A stretch of DNA of 64,000 bases from positions 7,688,001 to 7,752,000 of the forward strand of contig NZ_JARUMJ010000001.1 in the NCBI RefSeq assembly GCF_036898465.1, given 5' to 3'. Within the stretch, counting starts at the first letter, position 1, and every line of letters starts with the position of its first letter. The notes beneath the pieces are model-generated. The model ran no database searches. It worked only from the letters and a program-made list of their open reading frames with translations, and was not told the origin of the DNA. Shown here one piece after another: positions 19,830 to 28,953 of this stretch. Made by a program: the position numbers and the translations under genes. This stretch comes from Streptomyces sp. B21-105. GTDB lineage: Bacteria > Actinomycetota > Actinomycetes > Streptomycetales > Streptomycetaceae.

Positions 19830-21523
19830 CTCAGGTCCCTGTCGCCCGCTGCAGCAGCCCGTTGTGGCCGGTGATGGTGCTGGTCATGCAGACCGATGCG
19901 CCGTTCTGGGACTCGCTGGTGTTCGACGGAATCGACGATGTGGATGTCGAGGCGGTCACAGCCGCGTTCGGCACGGTCGAGGTGGCGGCGAGAGGCCGCA
20001 CGGCCGGCTCTGCATGTCCGGACTGCGGCCGTTTCTCGGACCGAGTCCACGACCGCTACCAGCGCAGGCTGAAGGATCTTCCGCTCGCTGAGCAGGGCTT
20101 TGTGATCCTGCTGACGGTCCGGCGCTTCATCTGCGGGTCGGCGGACTGCCCGCGCCGGACGTTCGCCGAGCCGTTCTCGCAGCTGGCTGCCCCGCACGCA
20201 CGGTTCACCACGCGGCTCAACCACGCCCTGGAGCAAGTGGGGCTCGCGCTGGCCGGGCGGGCCGGCGCCCGGCTGGCGGCCCAGCTGGGCTTCGGAGCCG
20301 GCCGGATGACCTTGTTACGCAGGGTCATGGCATTGCCCGATCCCCAGTTCGGCACTCCGCGAGTGCTGGGCGTGGACGACTTCGCGATCCGCCGCGGCCA
20401 GACCTACTCCACCGTCTTGACCAGCGTCGAAGACCATCGCGTGGTCGACGTGCTCCCGACGCGTGAAGCCGGGCCGCTGGCCGCCTGGCTGATCCGCCAC
20501 CCCGGCGTGGAGATCATCTGCCGGGACCGGGCCGGCGCCTATGCCGAGGGAGCACGACGCGGTGCCCCGGACGCTCTGCAGGTCGCCGACCGGTTCCACC
20601 TGTGGCAGGGCCTCGGCCGAGCCGTGGAAACCTGCGTTGCCGCCCACCGCGACTGCCTGCGCGACCCTTCGCCCAGCAGCATGTTGCCGGAGGCCACCCG
20701 GCTGACTTCCGGCCGACGGCGGGACGACCCGGCGCCCATCGGCCGGCGCGCTGAGCGCAAGAAGGCTGCGCACGCCTTGGTCCACGAGCTCCTTGCCCAA
20801 GGTCACTCGCGCCGAGCGATTGCCCGGCACCTGGGCTGGGGCCTCAACACCGTGCTCCGATACGCGAACGCCGCACGCTGGCAGGACACCATCCGCGAGA
20901 ACCGGCCCCGACCCAGCAGGCTGGACCCCTACAAGCCCTACCTGGAGCGACGACTCGCCGAGGGATGTACGAGCGTCACCCACCTCCACAGCGAACTCGT
21001 TGCCAACAACGCGCCCGTCACCTACCAGATGGTCCGCAGCCACATCGCCACCCTCCGCGGGGCTCCGGCCGGCGCGCCGCCCCGGCCTCCGACGGTGCGG
21101 CAGGTGACCGGCTGGCTCACCCGACACCCCACCGCGCTGAGCGAGGACGACCGCGCCGGCCTGAAGGATGTCTTGGCCCGCTGCACCGAACTGGACTCGG
21201 CAGCCGGACATGTCCGCGACTTCGGCGAGATACTCACCGACCGCCTCGGCTCCACACTTCCCACCTGGATCGACGCGGTCGATGCCAGCCAGTTACCCGG
21301 CCTCACTGGCTTCGCACTCCACCTGCTCCGAGATCTCGACGCCGTGACAGCTGGGCTCACCCTGGACTGGAGCTCTGGCAGCATCGAGGGCGCCGTGAAC
21401 CGCATCAAGAAGATCAAGCGGCAGCTCTACGGTCGGGCCGGATTCGAACTGCTCCGCAAAATGATCTTGCTCCAGTAGCTTCTCGCGCCGGTGTTGTTCC
21501 GTCGCTGGCGGCAGGGGGTCAGA
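19830..21523 (+). mobile_element. ISL3-family insertion sequence
   Basis: A complete ISL3-type transposase gene is bounded by imperfect inverted repeats. The left is about 19,830-19,852 (CTCAGGTCCCTGTCGCCCGC) and the right about 21,501-21,523; I count roughly 16 of 23 matching. The right end supplies the stop region of the opposing DUF4262 gene. I did not find a convincing 8-bp target duplication. Confidence 0.65.
19886..21478 (+). CDS. ISL3-family transposase
   Basis: About 530 aa. It has an N-terminal zinc-ribbon (CPDCGRFSDRVHDRY, then CGSADCPRRTF), a helix-turn-helix inserted in the middle (HSRRAIARHLGWG) and the DDE catalytic domain. Visible catalytic motifs are GVDDFAIRRG (D), CRDRAGAY (D) and GSIEGAVNRIK (E), ending with the family tail YGRAGFELLRKM. 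It looks intact. ATG 19,886 is chosen; GTG 19,874 in frame is possible. Confidence 0.9.
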   Translation: MQTDAPFWDSLVFDGIDDVDVEAVTAAFGTVEVAARGRTAGSACPDCGRFSDRVHDRYQRRLKDLPLAEQGFVILLTVRRFICGSADCPRRTFAEPFSQLAAPHARFTTRLNHALEQVGLALAGRAGARLAAQLGFGAGRMTLLRRVMALPDPQFGTPRVLGVDDFAIRRGQTYSTVLTSVEDHRVVDVLPTREAGPLAAWLIRHPGVEIICRDRAGAYAEGARRGAPDALQVADRFHLWQGLGRAVETCVAAHRDCLRDPSPSSMLPEATRLTSGRRRDDPAPIGRRAERKKAAHALVHELLAQGHSRRAIARHLGWGLNTVLRYANAARWQDTIRENRPRPSRLDPYKPYLERRLAEGCTSVTHLHSELVANNAPVTYQMVRSHIATLRGAPAGAPPRPPTVRQVTGWLTRHPTALSEDDRAGLKDVLARCTELDSAAGHVRDFGEILTDRLGSTLPTWIDAVDASQLPGLTGFALHLLRDLDAVTAGLTLDWSSGSIEGAVNRIKKIKRQLYGRAGFELLRKMILLQ

Positions 21524-22067
21524 GTTCGGTTGTCCAAATCCCGACAGGGTGTTCACGCGGTGGCAGCCACAGCTGAGGCTGTGACTCCCGATGCCTCACC
21601 TCAGCCTGTTCGTCCCAGTGAAATCGTTCATGCGCGTCGGGCCACGCAACTTGCAGCACAGGGAAAGGAGGCCGCCGGTAGAACCCGATGGCCTGTCCGA
21701 AGAAGGTCCGGTACCAGCGCAGATCAACCTGCCTGAGCGCGACTTGTTGACCGTCGACAACGTCAGGATGTCTCTGGCCGCCGGCCAGTACACCGCCCGC
21801 AACGGACTTCTCTCCGAGCCTGTTGAGAATGCGGTGCATGACGTGAATATCGAGTCCGAACACGGCGAGCTCAGGTGCGTTGTGAGCGTGCGCGAGGCCG
21901 ATCGTGTAGGCGAATCCAGGGCCGATGTCGTCCTCAGGAACCATCACGACGTGCCATCCGTGCCGCTGCACGTTCTCGATGATCGTCAGATCCATGCGGT
22001 CCGCTTCAGCTCGGTCACCGTAGTCATGGCAGAGGACGCAGCGGCACTGGAACGGATCGGCAGTCAT
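21519..22067 (-). CDS. DUF4262 domain protein
   Basis: This 182-aa protein matches DUF4262: an N-terminal CRCVLCHDYGD Cys cluster, HGWHVVMVPEDDIGPGFAYTIGL and FPVLQVAWPDAHERFHW. The function is unknown. Cys-xx-Cys suggests metal binding. Its stop lies inside the inverted repeat of the ISL3 element, so the last residues probably changed on insertion. Confidence 0.7.
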   Translation of the reverse strand: MTADPFQCRCVLCHDYGDRAEADRMDLTIIENVQRHGWHVVMVPEDDIGPGFAYTIGLAHAHNAPELAVFGLDIHVMHRILNRLGEKSVAGGVLAGGQRHPDVVDGQQVALRQVDLRWYRTFFGQAIGFYRRPPFPVLQVAWPDAHERFHWDEQAEVRHRESQPQLWLPPREHPVGIWTTEL

Positions 22068-22334
22068 ACGCGGAGGCTACGAGGTGAGTGGTTGAGCCGG
22101 CCAGCTGGGCTCGTGATCACCCTATATTCGAACGACACTGTCACCCTCTGCGATCGGTCCCCAAGATCTGTGCCAGAACCGAGAAGCGATGTCACTGTGC
22201 CGCTGCGTCAGTGCCTGACCGGAAAATCCCCCGTTCTCGAACTCCGGGGCGAAATCTCGCAAGGCATCAGTCTGGTGTCCGGTCAGCGAGCCGCCGTTCG
22301 TCGTCCGTGAGAGTGACGACTGCATGTTTCCTGG

Positions 22335-22811
22335 ATGAACCGATCTGCCCAGGGCACGGTAGGAATCTCGAAGACCGAGCCGTCGGAGACCGTGCTGGTG
22401 CATCCCACTGAACAGGACCGCGGGCCCCTTGACGATGACAGAGACCTTCGGGCGGTTAGGCAGGTCAGGGGTGTGGCCCACGGGTTCCTGGCTGCCGCCG
22501 CGCCGGAGGGCGAGGAGGCGGTGGACGCAGTGTTGTTGGTGGTGTCGGAGCTGTTCACCAACGCGGTGCGGCATGCCGGCGGGGTGACCGGGTTCCGGCT
22601 GGAGGCCGGGCCTGGAACGGTGACCGTGGCGGTCCACGATGCCAGCACCGTCCCTCCGCTGTCGCTGCCCTTGGATGCCACCAGGCCGGGTGGGCTCGGC
22701 TGGCGTCTGGTGCAGGAGCTGTCGGTGGACGTGCGGGTCGAGATCCATGCCGTGGGCAAGTCGGTGACGGCCGTCGTCCAGTGTCCCACGGGTGTCAGGC
22801 TGCAGGGATGA
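22335..22811 (+). CDS. RsbW-type ATP-binding protein (anti-sigma/serine kinase fold)
   Basis: This 158-aa protein has the HATPase_c_2 fold: the N-box VVSELFTNAVRHAGG (about 75-89), a degenerate G1 box with DASTVPP and a G2 box PGGLGWRLVQELS. Such proteins bind ATP and regulate sigma factors by phosphorylating STAS antagonists. Streptomyces encode dozens. No partner sigma or STAS gene is adjacent. The nearest STAS gene in the window, at 40.7 kb, is broken. The ribosome site is weak. Confidence 0.75.
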   Translation: MNRSAQGTVGISKTEPSETVLVHPTEQDRGPLDDDRDLRAVRQVRGVAHGFLAAAAPEGEEAVDAVLLVVSELFTNAVRHAGGVTGFRLEAGPGTVTVAVHDASTVPPLSLPLDATRPGGLGWRLVQELSVDVRVEIHAVGKSVTAVVQCPTGVRLQG

Positions 22812-22971
22812 AAAGCATGGCCGGATGCTGACGTGAGCGTGTCTGCCGGGTGCCGCGCGCGTTGACCTGGTGACACGACAATAGGCGTACGTGTTGTGTC
22901 GGCAGCCCTGTCAGCTCTCCCGGCGATCATGGCAGGGGGCTGCACCTCTCCGGTTGAACCGACCGGTGATG

Positions 22972-23013
22972 GGCGGCTGCGGACGTCATGGCATCGACAC
23001 CTCCGCAGCCGCC
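22972..23013. terminator. Long inverted repeat beside the IstB scrap
   Basis: A perfect 12-bp stem (GGCGGCTGCGGA and complement, 18-base loop) is nested in a further arm ACCGGTGA/TCACCGGT, making a composite hairpin over 22,962-23,026. It lies just past the stop of the minus-strand IstB remnant. It may be that gene's terminator or an IS21-type element end. Confidence 0.5.
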
Positions 23014-23033
23014 GTTCCTCACCGGTGAGGAAT

Positions 23034-23180
23034 TCAGCTGGCTGCGGCGCGTTCGGCCTGTGCCTTGGTGTGGGTGAGCCGGTAGGACTCCGTGCCGGTC
23101 TGGATGATCGCGCCGTTGAAGTCAGACGGTCGACGATGGCCGCGCAGAGCCGCGGGTCGGTGAAGGTCTTCGTCCGACTC
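23034..23180 (-). pseudogene. C-terminal scrap of IS21-family helper ATPase (IstB)
   Basis: Read on the minus strand, the end (NGAIIQTGTESYRLTHTKA) matches the conserved tail of actinobacterial IstB proteins. One base is missing near the front (DRLTF region), so the frame is broken. The rest of the gene is absent. Confidence 0.6.
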
Positions 23181-23190
23181 CCACGACTAG

Positions 23191-23403
23191 ATCACCAGCT
23201 GCTTCCTGCCGGCCTACGCACCTCACCTCAACCCTGTCGAAGGCATCTGGTCACTGCTGCGACGCAGCCGCCTGGCCAACACCGCCTTCACCGACCCCGA
23301 CCAGTTGATGCGCACCCTCAGACAGGGCCTCCGCCAGATCCAGTTCCGCAGCATCGTCATTGATGGCTGCCTCGCCGGAACCGGCCTCACCTTGACGACA
23401 TAA
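23191..23403 (+). pseudogene. IS630-family transposase remnant, C-terminal DDE part
   Basis: The frame reads LPAYAPHLNPVEGIWSLLRR with the catalytic Glu of IS630 transposases, continues to GLRQIQFRS and stops at 23,403. A stop directly upstream (23,188-23,190) and unrelated sequence before it mark a junction. It ends 12 bases from the opposing oleate hydratase stop and marks the border of the hypoxia island. Confidence 0.75.
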
Positions 23404-23414
23404 CGCCAACAAAG

Positions 23415-24989
23415 TCAGTAACCGCGATGCATGGTCTCCAGAGCGGCGGCCAGGACGTGGGGATCGTGATGGCCCTTGTAGACCGCGGGCGGCTGCTTGT
23501 CGAGCTTGAGGAGCTCGGCCACCGCGGTCCAGGCGGTGCGGACCGAGTACTCGACGGTGAAGACGACGTCGTCGGGCACCTCGGCGAACTGACCGATGAA
23601 GGCGAGGTTGACCGATCCCTTGGGCACGACGTGTGGCCTGTCGTCGCGGCGGCGGGCCAGGAACTGGCTGGTGATGTAGGGCATGAGGCAGGGCACGACG
23701 GTGGAGGTCTCCAGGACACCGGCTGCCGTCGGCGCGTCGAAGGGCAGGTGGTGCAGGACCTCTTCGAGGATCTCCCGGCCGGAGCACATCGTCATCGGCT
23801 TGGGTGTGTGGTTGCCCGCTCGGCCGGGGAATAGGCCGTAGCCCCACCAGACCGCGACGTCCTCGGACTGGTCGCGGTAGACGGGCTGACGGTTGGCGAC
23901 GATGGTGAGCAGCCAGTTGGAGTCGGTGAACGTCATCAAGCCGCCCTTGCCGGTCTCGCGGCCGCTGAACTCCTCCAGCGCCTTGAGGAAGGCAGGATCC
24001 TTGGTGGTGACGGTGAACGACTCCCAGCGGGACTCCTTGACGTGCTTGTCGAAGGCGTCCGGGTTGCCGAAGTCGTCGCGTCCCCGTGCCAGCCGGTGCC
24101 AGAGCAGCCACGCGTCCGAGCGATGGGGAGCCAGTGGCGGTGCGGCGGTGTGCGAGCCGAGGCTGGAGGCGTCGGTCATGGAGCCGTTGGTCACCAGAAC
24201 CAGGTCTTCGGGGGCTACCTCGATCTGCTCGTCACGGCCGCTACGGGACAGGTAGATGCGCTCAACCCTCGTACTCCTGCGGCCCGGTGCGAGTGCGAGG
24301 TCGGTGACGTGGCAGCCGGTGTGGAGGGTGACGCCCCGTTCGTGGAGCCAGGCGGTCAGGGGGCGCACGATGGAGTCGTGTTGGTTGTAGCGGGTGCGGT
24401 AGATGCCTGACATGGAGGCGAATTCGGGGAAGAGGTGGATGAAGCGCCTGAGGTATCGGCGGAACTCGATGGCGCTGTGCCAGGGCTGGAAGGCGAACGT
24501 GGTGCACCACATGAACCAGAAGTTCGTGGTGAAGAAGTGCTCGCCGAAGCAGTCGGTGATGCGCTTTCCGTCCAGGTGTCCCTCGGGGTCAGCCAGGCAT
24601 CGGACCAGGTCCAGTCGGTCGCGTTCGGAGAATCCCATCGAGCGGGTGTCGACGATCTTCCCGTCGCCGTCGACGAGGCGTGCGATGTCGTCCCACGAGA
24701 AGTCCTCGTGTCCGGCCAGGATCTCCTGCGTTACCGACAGCGTGGGGTCGTCGAGGGTGGGAATGTCGGACAGCAGGTCGTACGTGCAGCGGTACTCGGC
24801 CTCGAACATCCGCCCGCCGCGCATGGTGTAGCCGGCGTCGGCGGTGCCGCCCGCGTCGAGGCTGCCGCCGATGTTCCGCTGCTCCTCGAAGAGGTGGATG
24901 TCCGCTCCGTCGAATCCGCCGTCGCGGATGAGGAACGTGGCTGCGGCGAGCGCCGCGATACCGCTGCCCACCAGATACGCCTTTGCCAT
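23415..24989 (-). CDS. ohyA: Oleate hydratase (FAD-dependent)
   Basis: This 524-aa protein adds water to the cis-9 double bond of oleic acid to give 10-hydroxystearate. It has the N-terminal dinucleotide-binding GSGIAALAAATFLIRDGG, then RNIGGSLDAGG, GGRMFEAEYRCTYDL and WFMWCTTFAFQPWHSA, all family landmarks. The start ATG follows GAGGAG. A palindrome of the island's regulon lies about 100 bases upstream. Roles proposed for the family are fatty-acid detoxification and membrane-lipid adjustment. Its purpose under hypoxia is inference. Confidence 0.92.
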   Translation of the reverse strand: MAKAYLVGSGIAALAAATFLIRDGGFDGADIHLFEEQRNIGGSLDAGGTADAGYTMRGGRMFEAEYRCTYDLLSDIPTLDDPTLSVTQEILAGHEDFSWDDIARLVDGDGKIVDTRSMGFSERDRLDLVRCLADPEGHLDGKRITDCFGEHFFTTNFWFMWCTTFAFQPWHSAIEFRRYLRRFIHLFPEFASMSGIYRTRYNQHDSIVRPLTAWLHERGVTLHTGCHVTDLALAPGRRSTRVERIYLSRSGRDEQIEVAPEDLVLVTNGSMTDASSLGSHTAAPPLAPHRSDAWLLWHRLARGRDDFGNPDAFDKHVKESRWESFTVTTKDPAFLKALEEFSGRETGKGGLMTFTDSNWLLTIVANRQPVYRDQSEDVAVWWGYGLFPGRAGNHTPKPMTMCSGREILEEVLHHLPFDAPTAAGVLETSTVVPCLMPYITSQFLARRRDDRPHVVPKGSVNLAFIGQFAEVPDDVVFTVEYSVRTAWTAVAELLKLDKQPPAVYKGHHDPHVLAAALETMHRGY

Positions 24990-25087
24990 CACACAACTCC
25001 TCGTTATCGCCCGTCGATCGGGAACCGCACAACACCAGCGTTTCCTGCGCCTGCGAGCGCTGTCAGTGGGCCGTTGGTCATCCGTCT

Positions 25088-25101
25088 GGTCCGAACGGCC
25101 C
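25088..25101. promoter_or_regulatory. DevR-like box upstream of ohyA
   Basis: GGTCCG-AA-CGGCCC differs by one base from the island consensus GGGCCG-NN-CGGCCC and lies about 100 bases before the ohyA start. Confidence 0.6.
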
Positions 25102-25142
25102 GGGATGTGGGCTCCCATGCACAGGCGTGGGGAAGCACAGAT

Positions 25143-25172
25143 GCCCGGTCGGTGGACCGTCACCGACCGGGC
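25143..25172 (-). terminator. Terminator after the hmp-HPF operon
   Basis: A perfect 12-bp stem (GCCCGGTCGGTG and complement) with a 6-base loop lies 16 bases past the stop of the HPF-like gene, between it and the ohyA promoter. Confidence 0.75.
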
Positions 25173-25188
25173 TGTACTCACCGTGGGC

Positions 25189-25611
25189 TCACGCCGGGTG
25201 AGAGTCCGCCGCGCTGCCGCTGTCTTCAGTAGGGCGTGGCTCAGTGGCCCCGCCGCGCCACGGCGGTGCCGGTGCGTGGTGGCCGTGGTGCCCGGTGTGG
25301 ATCGCCTTGTCGGTCTGGCGGCGCAGCCGGTCTTGGAGCTGGTCGACGACCTCTCGGCCGGTGGCTTCTTCGGCGAGCACGACCACTTCACGCCGCCCGA
25401 CGTGCAGGGTGGCCGTCGCCGACCAGGGACGGTCTGCGTGGTGGGCGGCTGCTCTCGTGATCCGCACCTCACCGGTGACGGGAGGCAGTCCCGGCCGGTC
25501 CACGACGGCGTCGATCTTCGTGCGGGCGTAGACCAGGGTGTCCTCGTCCACCTCTCCGTCCGAGCGCAGCAGCACGATGGCAGTGGTGGCCTGGGTGTCC
25601 TTGCTGGTCAT
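25189..25611 (-). CDS. HPF/S30AE-like ribosome hibernation factor
   Basis: About 140 aa. The N-terminal 95 residues read like the S30AE/HPF fold (alternating strands and a long helix, REVVDQLQDRLRRQTDK). The tail is His- and Pro-rich and disordered. The C-terminal dimerisation domain of long HPF is missing. M. tuberculosis has a DosR-controlled hibernation factor (RafH, Rv0079), and this gene sits 43 bases after hmp under a DevR-like box. I infer it stores ribosomes under oxygen limitation. Confidence 0.65.
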   Translation of the reverse strand: MTSKDTQATTAIVLLRSDGEVDEDTLVYARTKIDAVVDRPGLPPVTGEVRITRAAAHHADRPWSATATLHVGRREVVVLAEEATGREVVDQLQDRLRRQTDKAIHTGHHGHHAPAPPWRGGATEPRPTEDSGSAADSHPA

Positions 25612-25654
25612 GTCGGTTCCTCTCCTGGAAGTGCGGTGGGATGTCCGACCTCGT

Positions 25655-26869
25655 TCAGGCCGCCGGGCCGGGCAGCCACAGGTCGGGGCCGAAGACCTCG
25701 TAGCGGATGCGCTGTGCCGGAACCCCGGCGCGCAGCAGCTGTCCGCGGATGTCGCGCATGAACGGGAGCGGGCCGCACAGGAATACCGTGGCGCCGTCGG
25801 GCAGTTCGATACCGTCGAGGTTCATCAGGCCCTCGCGGGCGCCAGGTTCCTCCGAACCGGGGCGCTCGTACCAGAAGACCGCGCGGGCGCCCGACAGTTG
25901 CTCGACCAGCTCGCCCGTCTCGGTACGCAGGGCGTGGTCGGCGGGGGAGCGGTCGGCGTGCAGGACCAGCACCGGGCGGGTCGAACCGAGGGCCGTGAGG
26001 TGGGCCAGGATGCTGGTCATGGGGGTGCCGCCGATGCCCGCGGAGACCAGTACGACCGGAGTGGCGGCGTCGGCCGGGTCGTCGAGGAAGACGTCGCCGA
26101 AGGGAGCGGAGAGCGTCAGTTCGTCGCCCTCGTGGACCTGGCCGTGCAGCAGGTTGGAGACCTCGCCGTCCGGCGCGTCGGCCGTGCCGGCGACCCGCTT
26201 GACGGTGATGCGCCGCAGATCCCCGCCCGGGTCGGAGGACAGGCTGTACTGCCGCAGCTGGCGGACCCCGTCGGCCATCAGGACCCGCACGCTCACGTAC
26301 TGGCCTGCCCGCGCCCGCGGCGCCGGTTCGCCGTCGGCGGGGCGCAGCACGAAGGACACCACGTCCGGGGTCTCGGTGCGGCGCTCGACGACCGTCCACT
26401 GCCGCCAGACCTGGCCGGGCTGGACGCCCGCGTCCTGGTACAGGCGGGCCTCACGGCCGATCAGGGCGCCGGCCATCAGCCAGTAGACCTCGTCCCAGGC
26501 GGCCGCCACCTCCGGGGTGACCGCGTCGCCGAGTACCTCCGCTATCGCGCCGAACAGGTACTTGTGCACGATGGTGTACTGGTCGTCGGTGACGCCGACC
26601 GCGGCGTGTTTGTGCGCGATGCGGTCCAGCAGGGTGTCCGGGCGGGTGTCCGGGTCGTCGAGGAGCGTGGTCGCGAACCCGGCGATCGAGCCGGCCAGTG
26701 CGCGGCGCTGGGCTCCGCTGGCCTGGTTGCCGCGGTTGAACATCCCGTCGAGTAGTTCCGGCCGGTCGCGGAACATCGCGCCGTAGAAGCGTGTCGTGAT
26801 CTCGTCGAGCGCTCCGGCCACGGCGGGCAGGGTGGCACGGACGACGGCGGCGGATTCTGCGGACAGCAT
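25655..26869 (-). CDS. hmp: Flavohaemoglobin, nitric oxide dioxygenase
   Basis: This 404-aa protein has an N-terminal globin (1-140) with haem-pocket residues Tyr29 and Gln54 and the proximal His near 88 in AHKHAA. A ferredoxin-reductase FAD domain follows (about 150-260, RQYSLSSDP), then an NAD domain (SAGIGGTPMTSIL, LCGPLPFMRD). It turns NO to nitrate at the expense of NAD(P)H. ATG 26,869 after GGGAGG is chosen; longer frames add no family sequence. It is first in an operon with the HPF-like gene and has two DevR-like boxes upstream. Confidence 0.93.
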   Translation of the reverse strand: MLSAESAAVVRATLPAVAGALDEITTRFYGAMFRDRPELLDGMFNRGNQASGAQRRALAGSIAGFATTLLDDPDTRPDTLLDRIAHKHAAVGVTDDQYTIVHKYLFGAIAEVLGDAVTPEVAAAWDEVYWLMAGALIGREARLYQDAGVQPGQVWRQWTVVERRTETPDVVSFVLRPADGEPAPRARAGQYVSVRVLMADGVRQLRQYSLSSDPGGDLRRITVKRVAGTADAPDGEVSNLLHGQVHEGDELTLSAPFGDVFLDDPADAATPVVLVSAGIGGTPMTSILAHLTALGSTRPVLVLHADRSPADHALRTETGELVEQLSGARAVFWYERPGSEEPGAREGLMNLDGIELPDGATVFLCGPLPFMRDIRGQLLRAGVPAQRIRYEVFGPDLWLPGPAA

Positions 26870-26987
26870 GAAGCCTCCCGGGCAAGGGATGAGGTGGGAA
26901 GGACAGCCGCATCGCATCGGGCGGCATCTTCTGTGTAGCAGGCACCTGGCTGCGTTTCGGCGCTGTTTCACGGCGCTGGGCGAAGAG

Positions 26988-27001
26988 GGGCCGAACGGCC
27001 C
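26988..27001. promoter_or_regulatory. DevR-like box upstream of hmp (exact consensus)
   Basis: GGGCCG-AA-CGGCCC, extended by one G-C pair on each side, is a perfect match 119 bases before the hmp start. It is one of three exact copies in the window. Confidence 0.75.
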
Positions 27002-27043
27002 CATTGATTCAGGAACATCGGCCCCACAACCCGCCCCGCCGCA

Positions 27044-27057
27044 GGGCCGCACGGCAC
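27044..27057. promoter_or_regulatory. Second DevR-like box upstream of hmp
   Basis: GGGCCG-CA-CGGCAC has one mismatch and lies 43 bases beyond the first box. The rest of the 301-base gap 26,870-27,170 shows no gene. Confidence 0.5.
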
Positions 27058-27170
27058 CGGGTCGACCTCCTGTCGGCCCTGTCCGCTGCGTCCTGGGCGA
27101 GCGCCGACAGCGGCGACATCGTCAGGCACCCTGCAAGCGTCGTGCTGTGGACGACGGATCCCCGGGCGGC

Positions 27171-28883
27171 TTACTGATCGCGGGACCACTCCCTGTATGC
27201 GGTCACGGCTGTCGGCAGGGTGGGGAAGATCCGCTCGCTGCCGACGGTGTCCGCCAGGCCGTACGCTGTCAGGTCGTCCAGCAGGTCCTGCTTGACCCGG
27301 GCGAGGGCGAAGACGATGCCGCGGTGGGCGAGTTCGCGGCGGAGTTCGTCGACCGCGTCCAGGGCGGTGATGTCGACCTCCACATTGGCCTCGGTGTTGA
27401 GGACGAACCAGCGGACCGGTTGGGTCTGTGCGTCGAGTGCGGCCAGGGCCCGGTGGCGGAAGTCCTCCGCGTTGGCGAAGAAGAGCGGGGAGTCGTAGCG
27501 GTAGACGAGTAGGCCGGGGATGGTGCGGGCCTGCGGGTAGTCGTCGACGTCGTGCATGCCGGCCACGCCGGGCACCAGGCCCTCGATGGCGTCGTGCGGG
27601 CGGGCCACCCGAGTGAGCAGTTCGGCCACGGACAGACCGACGGCGACCAGCACGCCGTACAGGATGTCCAGGGCGAGCACCCCGGCCAGGCAGCCGAGCG
27701 CCAGTAGCAGTTCCCGGCGGCGGAAGGACGCCAGCCGTCGGAAGCCCGCCAGGTCGATCATGCGGACGGCCGCGTACACGACGAGCGCGCCGAGGACCGC
27801 CGTGGGCGTGCGGGTCAGCAGAGGGCTCAGGAAGAGCAGGACCGACAGGACGGCCGCGCCGGCCACCAGCGAGTACGCCTGACTGCGCCCCCCGGCTGAG
27901 GAGGCCAGCGCGGTACGGCTGGCACTGCTGCTGACCGGGAAGCCGTGCACCAGGCCCGCGCCGAGGTTGGCGGCGCCCAGCGCGAGGAACTCCTGGTTGG
28001 GGTCGAGCCCGGAGCTCCCGTCGTCGCGCTTGGTGAAGGCCCGTGCGGTGAGGATGAAGTCCGTGTAGCCGACCAGGAGGACGCCCAAGGCGGGGAGCAC
28101 CAGGTGCGGCAGTTCGGCCAGGTCCGGCAGAGCCACGGTGGGCAGGCCCGAGGGGACGTCGCCGATCACCTTGATGCCATATTCGCCGTCGAGGTCGAAG
28201 ACGGACACGGCCGCCGTGCCGAACACCACGGCGAGCAGGGGACCGGGGACGGCGCGGAAGAAGCGGGCCACTGTGAAGAGGACCCCGAGCGCCGCGACGG
28301 CGAACAACACCGTGGCCAGGTGGAGCCGCGACAAATGCCCTGCGAACGACCACAGTTGGGAGAAGAAGGCTGAGCCTGTCGTCCGGACACCGGTCAGTTT
28401 GGGAAGCTGGTCCACGATCATGATCAGTGCCACGCCCGCCAGATACCCGATCAGCACCGGCCGGGACAGCAGGTCAGCGATGAAGCCGAGCCGCGCCGCC
28501 CATGCCAGCACGCACAACAAGCCGACCGCGATCGCGAGGGTGGCTGCCAGGGTTGCGTATCGGGCCGGATCTCCGACGGGGAGTGGCCCGACCACAGTCG
28601 CCGTCATCAGTGCGGTCGTCGACTCCGGGCCGACCGAGAGCAGGCGGGAGGAGCCCAGCAGGGTGTACAGGGCGAACGCAGGCAGGATCGCCCACAGTCC
28701 GGCGACCGGCGGCAGGCCGGCCACCCCCGCGTACGCCATCACCTGGGGTACGAGATACGCGGCCACTGTCACCCCGGCCAGGACGTCACCCCCCAGCCAC
28801 GAGCGCCGATAGCCGAACAGGGCACCGAGCCCGGGCACCAGGCGGCGCCACCCTGGAGTACGGCCGACCGAGCTCTGGGACAT
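27171..28883 (-). CDS. SulP-family anion transporter with STAS domain
   Basis: This 570-aa membrane protein has about ten or more hydrophobic helices (residues 30-410, including YLVPQVMAYAGVAGLPPVAG near the first helices). A C-terminal STAS domain follows (about 440-560, with NTEANVEVDITALDAVDEL). SulP proteins move sulfate, bicarbonate or dicarboxylates; the substrate cannot be read here. The M. tuberculosis dormancy regulon includes a SulP-type protein (Rv1739c is a homologue, not itself certain). The ATG follows AAGGAGG. Confidence 0.88.
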   Translation of the reverse strand: MSQSSVGRTPGWRRLVPGLGALFGYRRSWLGGDVLAGVTVAAYLVPQVMAYAGVAGLPPVAGLWAILPAFALYTLLGSSRLLSVGPESTTALMTATVVGPLPVGDPARYATLAATLAIAVGLLCVLAWAARLGFIADLLSRPVLIGYLAGVALIMIVDQLPKLTGVRTTGSAFFSQLWSFAGHLSRLHLATVLFAVAALGVLFTVARFFRAVPGPLLAVVFGTAAVSVFDLDGEYGIKVIGDVPSGLPTVALPDLAELPHLVLPALGVLLVGYTDFILTARAFTKRDDGSSGLDPNQEFLALGAANLGAGLVHGFPVSSSASRTALASSAGGRSQAYSLVAGAAVLSVLLFLSPLLTRTPTAVLGALVVYAAVRMIDLAGFRRLASFRRRELLLALGCLAGVLALDILYGVLVAVGLSVAELLTRVARPHDAIEGLVPGVAGMHDVDDYPQARTIPGLLVYRYDSPLFFANAEDFRHRALAALDAQTQPVRWFVLNTEANVEVDITALDAVDELRRELAHRGIVFALARVKQDLLDDLTAYGLADTVGSERIFPTLPTAVTAYREWSRDQ

Positions 28884-28939
28884 GATCCTCCTTGAGCCGA
28901 AGGACCTCATGATCCTCCGGGACCCTGGTCGGCCGCGAG

Positions 28940-28953
28940 ATGCCGAACGGCCC
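28940..28953. promoter_or_regulatory. DevR-like half-strength box upstream of sulP
   Basis: ATGCCG-AA-CGGCCC has an intact right arm and a weaker left arm, 57 bases before the SulP start. The 346-base divergent gap 28,884-29,229 holds this box and the next one, and no gene. Confidence 0.5.
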
